A DNA stretch of 9,246 bases. Source: Pseudomonadota bacterium. Its GTDB lineage: Bacteria; Pseudomonadota; Alphaproteobacteria; Acetobacterales; Acetobacteraceae. Where the stretch lies: contig JAKAQU010000098.1 in assembly GCA_021819535.1 (NCBI GenBank), positions 1 through 9,246 of the forward strand. Reading direction: 5' to 3'. This document shows, piece after piece, positions 1 through 5,903 of the stretch; within the stretch, counting starts at the first letter, position 1; the number at the start of each line of letters is the position of its first letter. Under the pieces are notes generated by a model, which saw only the letters and a list, made by a program, of their open reading frames with translations, was not told the DNA's origin and did not search any database. Both the position numbers and the translations under genes were made by a program.

Positions 1-209
1 CCGCTTCCGGCAGTGGCGTGCATCCGGCGCCTGCGTCTCTCCAGCAGCAGGCGGCCAACCGCCCGCCCGCGGTCAGCACCGATCGCGCCGCCGACCTCGC
101 TTGGGGCCGGGCGCCGCAGATGGAGGGCGTCAAATCCTTCCAGACCGCGCAGGGCTACGACGGCCAGCGCCCCGAAACCAACCGCGCGAGCCCGAACGGC
201 AGCGCCTGA
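1..209 (+). CDS. C-terminal end of an unidentified protein (5' end outside window)
   Basis: This is an open frame with no start in the window. Its first complete codon is at position 3 and it stops with TGA at 207-209, leaving about 68 visible residues. The tail is hydrophilic and rich in Ala, Pro, Gln, Arg and Ser. It contains a short stretch around WGRAPQMEGVKSF, but no domain or catalytic motif I recognise and no membrane segment. I chose this frame over two overlapping open frames because its stop lies 28 bases before a strong intrinsic terminator. One rival frame (stop near 279) would read straight through that terminator and the other would cross it entirely. The low-complexity end looks like a disordered C-terminus. 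No function can be assigned from this fragment. Confidence 0.6.
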   Translation, partial: ASGSGVHPAPASLQQQAANRPPAVSTDRAADLAWGRAPQMEGVKSFQTAQGYDGQRPETNRASPNGSA

Positions 210-237
210 CCCTGAGAGACCACCCGAATTCCCACAC

Positions 238-274
238 AACCTGTTCGGACCACCCCGGTTCGAACAGGTTTTTT
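238..274 (+). terminator. Rho-independent terminator of the upstream gene
   Basis: AACCTGTTCG (238-247) is the exact reverse complement of CGAACAGGTT (261-270). The stem extends inward through a G-T pair and three Watson-Crick pairs (249-251 with 257-259), giving 14 pairs around a five-base loop (ACCCC, 252-256). The right arm runs directly into six T residues (269-274). It sits 28 bases after the TGA of the partial gene and has the canonical intrinsic-terminator layout. It insulates the acyl-CoA ligase gene from upstream transcription. Confidence 0.9.
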
Positions 275-310
275 CATGACACACGCCGTCTCGATGTCGT
301 CCCTGCCGCA

Positions 311-346
311 TTGTCGCGCTCATCGCGCGAGTCCACTATACTGGAC
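311..346 (+). promoter_or_regulatory. Possible promoter with palindrome for the acyl-CoA ligase gene
   Basis: A TATACT hexamer (337-342) differs from the -10 consensus at one base. The best -35 candidate, TTGTCG (311-316), is 20 bases upstream, longer than the usual spacing. The -10 lies inside an inverted repeat, GTCCA (331-335) and TGGAC (342-346). A near-copy of the left part, GTCCCACTAT, recurs at 356-365. Such symmetry over a -10 could be an operator, but the arms are only five bases and may be chance. The position, after a terminator and about 65 bases before the ATG, suits a promoter. Confidence 0.3.
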
Positions 347-394
347 GTTTTGGGTGTCCCACTATGATGCGGGCCTCAGGAAGGGGCAAAAAAC

Positions 395-399
395 GGAGG
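395..399 (+). promoter_or_regulatory. Shine-Dalgarno site of the acyl-CoA ligase gene
   Basis: GGAGG lies seven bases before the ATG at 407 and fixes that start. It is the clearest ribosome binding site in the window; most other genes here have weak or no recognisable sites. Confidence 0.75.
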
Positions 400-406
400 A
401 AACGCG

Positions 407-2011
407 ATGCCGGCCCAGCCCTATCCGCTCTTGATCAAACAGCTTCTGGTGACGCCGATCCAGCAGGCGAGTAGCGCCGAAATCGTCTATCGCGAGCGCC
501 GCCACTCCTATCCGGAGTTCATCACCCGCATCGCCCGGCTCGGGAGTGCCTTGACCGCGCTCGGCGCCCGGCCGGGCATGCGGATCGCCGTCCTCGACTG
601 GGACAGCCACCGCTATCTCGAATGCTATTTCGCGATCCCGATGCTGGGCGCGGTGCTGATGACCGCCAATCCCCGGCTCTCGCCCGAGCAGCTTCTCTAC
701 ACGCTCGATCACAGCGGCGCCGAAATCCTCCTCGTCCATCCCGATTTCATCCCCCTGGTCGAGGGTATCCGCGCGCGCCTCCCGAAACTCCGCGCGCTGA
801 TCGCACTCCCCGATGACGGCGTGATCCCGCCCGGCTTCCTATGCGCCGGCGAATACGAGGCGCTGCTGGCGGAGGCCGATCCCGGCTTCGTCTTTGCCGA
901 ATTCGATGAAAACACCACCGCGACCCAGTTCTACACCACCGGCACCACCGGCCATCCCAAGGGCGTCTCCTTCAGCCATCGCCAGATCGTGCTCCATACC
1001 CTCGCGCTGATGGCGAATGTCATGCTCGCGAGCCGCAACGGGCGGCTCTCGCGCGAGACCGTCTATCTGCCGATCACGCCGATGTTTCATGTCCACGCCT
1101 GGGGCATTCCCTATCTCGCGACCCTCGCCGGGATGAAGCAGGTCTATCCTGGCCGCTACACGCCGGCCGGCATCGCGGCCATTTTCGCGCGCGAGGGGGT
1201 GACGTTTTCGCATTGCGTGCCGACCATTCTCAACATGCTGCTCGCCGCCCCCGAATTTCGTGATCTCGATCTCTCGCGCTGGCAGGTGATCATCGGCGGC
1301 TCGGCCTTTCCGCGCGGCCTCGCCGAGGCCGCACTCGCGCGCGGGATCGACGCCTATGCCGGCTATGGCATGTCGGAAACCTGCCCGGTGCTCTCGCTCG
1401 CCCAGCTCAAGCCCGGTCTCGCCGACGATGACGCGGTGCGCGCCCGCACTTCGGCCGGGCTTCCGAGCGTCTTCGTCGAATTGCAGGTGGTGGACGAGGC
1501 CATGAACCCCTTGCCGCGCGACGGTGCCCACGCCGGCGAGGTGGTGGCGCGCGCGCCGCATCTGACCGCGGGCTATGTCGGCAATGACGCGGCGAGCGAG
1601 GCGCTCTGGGCGGGGGGCTGGCTCCATACCGGCGATATCGGCGTGATCGGCGCCGATGGCTATCTCCGCATCACCGACCGCGCCAAGGATGTCATCAAAA
1701 CCGGCGGTGAATGGGTCTCCTCGCTCGATCTCGAGGATCTCGTCTCGCGCCATCCCGATGTCGGCGAGGTCGCGGTGATCGGTGTGACAGACGCGAAATG
1801 GGGCGAGCGGCCGATGGCCCTCGTGGTCGCCAAACCCGGCCACGCCATCGACCCCGAAAGCGTGCGCCGCTATCTCTTCGCGGAGGCGGAGAAGGGCGTC
1901 ATCTCGCGCTTTGCGGTGCCGGAGCGGATCGAATGCGTCGAGGCGCTCGATAAAACCAGCGTCGGCAAACTCGACAAAAAGCGCCTCCGCGCCCGCTTTG
2001 GCGGCGCGTGA
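407..2011 (+). CDS. AMP-forming fatty acyl-CoA ligase (medium/long-chain type)
   Basis: The 534-aa product belongs to the ANL adenylating superfamily. It would activate a fatty acid to acyl-AMP and then to acyl-CoA in the cytoplasm, feeding beta-oxidation or lipid recycling. Visible motifs in order are the P-loop YTTGTTGHPKG (176-186), YGMSET (320-325), TGD (408-410) and the hinge region TDRAKD (423-428). KTGGEW follows (431-436), then the catalytic-lysine motif TSVGKLDKK with K521 near the C-terminus. All core residues are present and the length is normal. The overall pattern resembles AlkK-like fatty acyl-CoA ligases rather than acetyl-CoA synthetase, although chain length cannot be read from sequence. 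The ATG at 407 has a good ribosome site, GGAGG at 395-399. The gene appears monocistronic and converges with the exporter gene, with only 22 bases between their stops. Confidence 0.93.
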   Translation: MPAQPYPLLIKQLLVTPIQQASSAEIVYRERRHSYPEFITRIARLGSALTALGARPGMRIAVLDWDSHRYLECYFAIPMLGAVLMTANPRLSPEQLLYTLDHSGAEILLVHPDFIPLVEGIRARLPKLRALIALPDDGVIPPGFLCAGEYEALLAEADPGFVFAEFDENTTATQFYTTGTTGHPKGVSFSHRQIVLHTLALMANVMLASRNGRLSRETVYLPITPMFHVHAWGIPYLATLAGMKQVYPGRYTPAGIAAIFAREGVTFSHCVPTILNMLLAAPEFRDLDLSRWQVIIGGSAFPRGLAEAALARGIDAYAGYGMSETCPVLSLAQLKPGLADDDAVRARTSAGLPSVFVELQVVDEAMNPLPRDGAHAGEVVARAPHLTAGYVGNDAASEALWAGGWLHTGDIGVIGADGYLRITDRAKDVIKTGGEWVSSLDLEDLVSRHPDVGEVAVIGVTDAKWGERPMALVVAKPGHAIDPESVRRYLFAEAEKGVISRFAVPERIECVEALDKTSVGKLDKKRLRARFGGA

Positions 2012-2033
2012 GCGGAGGCTTGCCTCACCTCTC

Positions 2034-3602
2034 TCAGTGCCCGGCGGCTCTCCGCCCGCTCGCCCGGCTCGACGAGAAGAGAAGCGTGAGCGGCACGACG
2101 CAGAAGGCAGCGATCGAGGTGATCGCGAAAATATCGGTGTAGGCCAGCACCGCCGCCTGTTTCTGGAGCGTCATGTTGATCAGGCCGTCGGCGATCGTCG
2201 GCGCCTGCGCGGCCGCCGTTCCGTGCGCTGTGAGCGTCGCTGCCATCTGCGCCTTGAGCGTGACATAGGGTTGTTCGAGCGGCGTCAGATGCTGCGCGAG
2301 ATAGGCGCGGCGCGCTTGCGTGCGCTCGGTCTCCATCGCGGTTGCGAGCGAAATGCCGATCGAGCCCGCGATGTTGCGAAACATCACATAAAGCGAGCTG
2401 GCATCGGCATTGGCCGAACGCGGCAGGGTGGAATAGGCGATCGAGCTGTTGGGAACGAACAGAAAGGCGAGGCCGAAGGTTTGTGCCGCGCGCATCAGGG
2501 CGAGCGTGCGATAATCGACATCGGGCGTCAGCCCGTGCGCGTAGGCGAGCGCGCAGCCGAGCGAGAAGAAGCCGAAGGCGATGAAATATTTCGTCGGGAT
2601 ATAGGGCAGAAGCCGGCTGATGATCGGGATCAGGAACAGGATCAATATCGCGCCCGGCGAGAGAATGAGGCCGGCCAGCATGGCGGTGTAGCCGAGCTGT
2701 TCCTGCGCGAGCTGCGGGATCAAAACCGCGCTCGAATAGAGAATGGCGCCGATCATGAAAATCATCAGCGAGCCGAGCGCGAAATTGCGATCGCGCAGAA
2801 CGCGGAGATTGACCACCGGGTTCTTGGCGAGCGTGAGCCAGATCGCGGCCCCGATCAGCCCGGTCGCGGCGAGCAGGCCGAAAAGCCGGATGGTCGGATC
2901 GCCGAACCAGTCATTGTCCTCGCCGCGATCGAGCATGATCTGCAGACTGCCGATGCCGAGCGCGATCAGTGCGACGCCGATATAATCGATGCCGCCACGA
3001 TTGGCGCGGTCGGCCTTCACCCAGGGCGGATCCTCGACCAGCGCGTTCACCGCGAAAAAGGCGACGATGCCGACCGGCACATTGATCAGGAACACCCAGC
3101 GCCAGGTATAATTGTCGGTGATCCAGCCGCCGAGCGTCGGCCCGATGACGGGGGCGAAAATGGTTGCGATCGCCACCACCGAAAAAGCGCGCCCGCGCTG
3201 AGAGGGGTCGAACGTGTCGAGAATGATCGATTGCTGGTTGGGCTGCAGCCCGCCGCCGAAAAACCCTTGCAGCAGGCGAAAGACGATGATCTGGCTGAGT
3301 GAGGTTGCGATCCCGCAGAGAAAGGAGCTGGCGGTGAAGGCGGCGATGCAGATCATGAAATAGCGCTTGCGCCCGATGAGGCGGCCGAACCAGCCCGAAA
3401 TCGGCAACACGATGCCATTGGCGACGAGATAGGAGGTGAGGGTCCAGGTGGCATCGTCATAGCTCGCCGACATCGAGCCCGCGATGTGGGGCAGGCTCAC
3501 ATTGACGATGGTGGTGTCGATGATTTCCATGAACGCCGCCATGGTGACGGCGATCGCGATCAGCCAGGGATTGGCGCGCGGGCGCCAGGTGGTTTGCGTC
3601 AT
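2034..3602 (-). CDS. DHA2-family MFS multidrug exporter (EmrB/QacA type)
   Basis: The 522-aa inner-membrane protein has about 14 hydrophobic segments and probably works as a proton-driven drug or toxic-compound exporter. Diagnostic motifs are the first-helix motif IIDTTIVNVSLPH (27-39), motif A GWFGRLIGRKR (70-80) and the antiporter motif C region APVIGPTLGGW (150-160). A long polar loop (about 430-490) precedes the last helix, as in EmrB proteins. The usual partner, an EmrA-like membrane fusion protein, is not next to it, so it may act alone or with a distant partner. I chose the ATG at 3602. An in-frame GTG at 3629 would add nine residues, but it lies at the edge of a repeat element and just after a terminator-like hairpin. 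The site before the ATG is weak (GAAAGAAAGA). Substrate is unknown. Family assignment is firm. Confidence 0.92.
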   Translation of the reverse strand: MTQTTWRPRANPWLIAIAVTMAAFMEIIDTTIVNVSLPHIAGSMSASYDDATWTLTSYLVANGIVLPISGWFGRLIGRKRYFMICIAAFTASSFLCGIATSLSQIIVFRLLQGFFGGGLQPNQQSIILDTFDPSQRGRAFSVVAIATIFAPVIGPTLGGWITDNYTWRWVFLINVPVGIVAFFAVNALVEDPPWVKADRANRGGIDYIGVALIALGIGSLQIMLDRGEDNDWFGDPTIRLFGLLAATGLIGAAIWLTLAKNPVVNLRVLRDRNFALGSLMIFMIGAILYSSAVLIPQLAQEQLGYTAMLAGLILSPGAILILFLIPIISRLLPYIPTKYFIAFGFFSLGCALAYAHGLTPDVDYRTLALMRAAQTFGLAFLFVPNSSIAYSTLPRSANADASSLYVMFRNIAGSIGISLATAMETERTQARRAYLAQHLTPLEQPYVTLKAQMAATLTAHGTAAAQAPTIADGLINMTLQKQAAVLAYTDIFAITSIAAFCVVPLTLLFSSSRASGRRAAGH

Positions 3603-3628
3603 GGGTCTTTCTTTCGGCGGTTCAGGCA

Positions 3629-3789
3629 CAGAAAAAGCGCTTCTTTTGGCTTCCGAAAAAGAAGCAAAAGACTTTCATTCCGTTCCCTTGGCGTGGCTTC
3701 CTTCCTCGGAGCGAGCAACGCCGCAGGCGTTGTTCGGCGAACAAAAGTTTTTTGGTTCTTTTTTCCCAAAAAAGAACGATCTTTGTCTG
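3629..3789. repeat. AT-rich intergenic element with long imperfect inverted ends and three hairpins
   Basis: This non-coding gap holds a symmetrical structure. The left part (3629-3676) and the reverse complement of the right part (3742-3789) align over about 45 bases with scattered mismatches and small gaps. Both begin with CAGA, pass through TTCTTTT and AAAAAGAA blocks, and end in ACTTT. Each end also forms its own hairpin: GCTTCTTTT/AAAAGAAGC (3639-3647 with 3657-3665), and GTTCTTTTTT/AAAAAAGAAC (3755-3764 with 3768-3777). A GC-rich hairpin occupies the centre, CGAGCAACGCC (3712-3722) with GGCGTTGTTCG (3726-3736). The composition contrasts with the surrounding GC-rich genes. I see no convincing target-site duplication and no ORF of its own. 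It resembles a MITE or REP-like interspersed repeat, and I recall similar AAGTCTTTTGCTTCTTTTT motifs between genes in Acetobacteraceae, unverified here. Confidence 0.65.
3632..3665 (-). terminator. Terminator-like hairpin with T-run downstream of accA
   Basis: Read on the minus strand, a nine-pair stem (3657-3665 with 3639-3647, nine-base loop) is followed after two bases (GC) by five T residues (3636-3632). This has the form of an intrinsic terminator, although the stem is AT-rich apart from its GCTTC base. It could end transcripts coming from accA just before the exporter gene, or act as an attenuator for it. It is built from one end of the repeat element. Confidence 0.5.
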
Positions 3790-3797
3790 CCCTCAGC

Positions 3798-4754
3798 TCA
3801 GCCCGGCGCCCCGCGCCCCATGGCGAGGAATTTCTCCGCCCGGCGGTTGCGAAGCGCCACCGGATCGACCCCGTCGAGCGTCGCGAGCGCCGCGGTGATG
3901 GCTTCCGCGACCGCCGCGATCGCAATCTCGGGCGCGCGATGGGCGCCGCCCAGGGGTTCGGCGATCACCTGGTCGATGAGGCCGAAGCGCTTGAGGTCGT
4001 CGGCGGTGAGGCGGAGCGCTTCGGCCGCCGTCTCGGCGGCGGAGGCGTCGCGCCACAGGATCGAGGCGCAGCCTTCCGGTGAAATGACGGAGTAGACGGC
4101 ATGTTCGAGCATCAAAACGCTGTCGCCGCTCGCGAGCGCGATGGCGCCGCCCGAGCCACCCTCGCCGATGATGGTGGCGATGATCGGCACGGAGGCGGCG
4201 AGACAGGCCTCGATCGCGCGCGCGATCGCCTCGGCCTGGCCGCGCGCTTCCGCCTCGATCCCGGGATAGGCGCCGGAGGTGTCGACGAAACTGAGAACGG
4301 GGAGGGAAAAGCGCCCGGCAAGCTCGATCAGCCGGCGCGCCTTGCGATAGCCTTCCGGCCGGCTCATGCCGAAATTATGCTGCACACGGCTTTCGGTGTC
4401 GCTGCCTTTTTCGGTGCCGAGCACCATCACCGCCCGGCCTTGAAACCGCCCCATTCCGCCGATCACCGCGGCATCATCGGCGAAGGCGCGATCGCCGGCG
4501 AGCGGGGTGAATTCGGCGATCAGGGTGGCGACGTAATCGCGCGCTTTCGGCCGGTCGGGATGGCGCGCGACCTGGGTCTTCTGCCAGGGCGAGAGCCTGG
4601 CGTAGGTGGTGCGAAGCTGGCGATCGACTTTTTCCGAAAGGCGCGCGATCTCTTCGGCGATATTGATCCCGCCCGGCTCCGCCATGCGGCGCAGCTCGTC
4701 GATTTTGCTCTCCAACTCGGCGATCGGTTTTTCGAAGTCGAGGAAATGACGCAT
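3798..4754 (-). CDS. accA: Acetyl-CoA carboxylase carboxyltransferase subunit alpha
   Basis: The 318-aa product matches the usual bacterial AccA length of about 320. With AccD it transfers the carboxyl group from carboxybiotin on AccB to acetyl-CoA, making malonyl-CoA for fatty acid synthesis. The N-terminus MRHFLDFEKPIAELESKI is typical of the family. HPDRP (65-69) is present. The crotonase-fold acyl-CoA site is marked by FVDTSGAYPG (156-165), GEGGSGGA (197-204) and SPEGCASILW (225-234). The frame is open upstream to 4979, but that extension overlaps xerD and has no family similarity, so I start at the ATG at 4754. No clear Shine-Dalgarno precedes it. It lies 46 bases after xerD on the same strand, an adjacency known from other alphaproteobacteria, so co-transcription is likely. 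accD is not in the window. Confidence 0.96.
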   Translation of the reverse strand: MRHFLDFEKPIAELESKIDELRRMAEPGGINIAEEIARLSEKVDRQLRTTYARLSPWQKTQVARHPDRPKARDYVATLIAEFTPLAGDRAFADDAAVIGGMGRFQGRAVMVLGTEKGSDTESRVQHNFGMSRPEGYRKARRLIELAGRFSLPVLSFVDTSGAYPGIEAEARGQAEAIARAIEACLAASVPIIATIIGEGGSGGAIALASGDSVLMLEHAVYSVISPEGCASILWRDASAAETAAEALRLTADDLKRFGLIDQVIAEPLGGAHRAPEIAIAAVAEAITAALATLDGVDPVALRNRRAEKFLAMGRGAPG

Positions 4755-4800
4755 GCCAGCGGCTTTAGCACAGATTTCGTGGCGACCAATCCCGCGCCGC

Positions 4801-5688
4801 TCACGTCCGCCGCCGCGCCAGCGGATGATGCTGCGCAACCGCCGCTTGCAGCCGTTCGGTGGTGAGATGGGTATAGATCTCGGTGGTCGCAATGGCGCTA
4901 TGGCCGAGCAGGGTCTGCAGGCTGCGGAGATCGGCGCCGTTGGCGAGGAGGTGGGTCGCGAACGAGTGGCGCAGCACATGCGGCGAGACCAGGGCGGGAT
5001 CGAGCCCGGCGGCGAGGGCCGCCTGCTTCAAGAGGAGAGCGAGACCCTGGCGGGTCATGGGGCGGCGCGGATCGCGGCCAGGAAAGAGCCACCGACCGGG
5101 CTTTTCCCGCCCCGCGAGCAAGCGCTCGGCCGCTGCCAGCGCCGGCGGCGAAAGTGGCACGATCCGCTCCTTGCCGCCCTTGCCGCGCACCAGGATCGCG
5201 GGTTCGCCGGCGGTGACCGCCGAAGGCGGCAGGGCGAGCAATTCCGATATCCGAAGCCCGGTTGCGTATAAGAGTTCGAGCGCCGCGCCCGTCGTCGCCC
5301 CCGCCCGCCCCGGAAGCCGCGCCGCGGCTTCGAGAAGGGCCAGGATCTCGGCCGGCGCGAGATATTTTGGCAATGGTTTCCCGGCGCGCGGCGAATCGAG
5401 CCCGGCACTCGGATCATCGTCCCGGATACTCTCGCGCAAAAGGAAGCGGTAGAACTGGCGAAGGGCCGAAAGCCGGCGTGCCTGGCTCCGCGCGGCAAAC
5501 CCGCGCTTGCGCAGGCTGCCGAGATAATCGCGCAACAGCGCCGCCTGCGCCGTCGCCAGGGATGCGCCGTGTGCCGCGGCGAAGGCGGCGAAATCCTCGA
5601 GATCGGCGCGGTAGGCGGCGCGGGTGTTGAGGGCCGCATCACGCTCGGCGGCGAGCATTTCGAGAAAAGCCTCGAGATGGCGCTCCAA
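4801..5688 (-). CDS. xerD: Site-specific tyrosine recombinase XerD
   Basis: The 295-aa tyrosine recombinase acts with XerC at the chromosomal dif site to resolve dimers, coupled to FtsK at the septum. The N-terminal SAM-like DNA-binding domain covers about residues 1-90 and the catalytic domain about 108-295. The catalytic set is complete: R146 (ATGLRISEL), K170 (RGKGGKERIVPL), H237 and R240 (SPHVLRHSFATH), H263 (LLGHS) and nucleophile Y272 (IYTH). Each is offset by two or seven residues from my recollection of the E. coli XerD numbering, so spacing is conserved. The start is a TTG at 5688. The only other in-frame start nearby, ATG at 5658, would remove the conserved first helix (LEAFLEMLAAERGA-like), and an in-frame TGA at 5707 blocks any earlier start. 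Location before accA and the length favour the housekeeping XerD over a phage integrase. XerC is the main alternative. Confidence 0.93.
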   Translation of the reverse strand: MERHLEAFLEMLAAERDAALNTRAAYRADLEDFAAFAAAHGASLATAQAALLRDYLGSLRKRGFAARSQARRLSALRQFYRFLLRESIRDDDPSAGLDSPRAGKPLPKYLAPAEILALLEAAARLPGRAGATTGAALELLYATGLRISELLALPPSAVTAGEPAILVRGKGGKERIVPLSPPALAAAERLLAGREKPGRWLFPGRDPRRPMTRQGLALLLKQAALAAGLDPALVSPHVLRHSFATHLLANGADLRSLQTLLGHSAIATTEIYTHLTTERLQAAVAQHHPLARRRT

Positions 5689-5706
5689 GGACGCGCGCCC
5701 GGCCGC

Positions 5707-5853
5707 TCAGTGCGGTGCCGCGTGCGGCGTGAGCGGCACGGTCTTTTGGACCAGGGCGGTATGCGGTGCCGGCGGAAACAGGCCGAGTACCAGCACGCCG
5801 AGGCCGGCGGCGACGATGCCGAGGAGCACCACGATCAGCAGGGTTGTGCGCAT
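5707..5853 (-). CDS. Small single-pass membrane protein, unknown function
   Basis: A 48-aa frame starts MRTTLLIVVLLGIVAAG and carries one strongly hydrophobic segment (about residues 4-26). A short Pro/His-rich tail of about 22 residues ends in TPHAAPH. It is probably a small inner-membrane protein, or a precursor whose first helix acts as an uncleaved signal anchor. I chose ATG 5853 because a purine-rich AAGAGAGAG lies just upstream and the hydrophobic segment begins at once. A longer start at 5910 would add a basic stretch that overlaps the aroKB start. Its stop is 18 bases before the xerD TTG, so it is probably the first gene of the xerD-accA operon. I do not recognise the family. The codon pattern fits the neighbourhood, but small size limits certainty. 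Confidence 0.6.
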   Translation of the reverse strand: MRTTLLIVVLLGIVAAGLGVLVLGLFPPAPHTALVQKTVPLTPHAAPH

Positions 5854-5903
5854 ACCGCTCTCTCTTGGCGTTGGGCTTCGCCTCTGTGCTAGCTTCCGGC
5901 GCC
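5854..5903. promoter_or_regulatory. Short divergent intergenic region between the xerD operon and aroKB
   Basis: Only 50 bases separate the minus-strand small membrane gene from the plus-strand aroKB gene, so both promoters should lie here or overlap the coding ends. On the plus strand TTGGCG (5865-5870) could serve as a -35 element, but no good -10 follows at the usual distance. No Shine-Dalgarno precedes the aroKB ATG, so a very short or leaderless message is possible. This is a positional inference rather than a recognised promoter. Confidence 0.3.

Noticed and set aside
1911..3302. Long plus-strand open frame (463 codons) opposite the exporter gene
   Set aside because: It is antisense to a clear MFS transporter, is very rich in Arg, Glu, Gly and His with no domain, and starts inside the acyl-CoA ligase gene. 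It is a by-product of high GC in the opposite frame.
3484..4095. Two overlapping plus-strand frames (about 200 codons) across the exporter-accA gap
   Set aside because: They are antisense to the exporter start and the accA end, are joined only by reading through the hairpin element, and show no recognisable domain.
4755..4979. N-terminal extension of accA upstream of ATG 4754
   Set aside because: It overlaps the xerD coding sequence in another frame and has no AccA-like sequence; the family N-terminus begins exactly at 4754.
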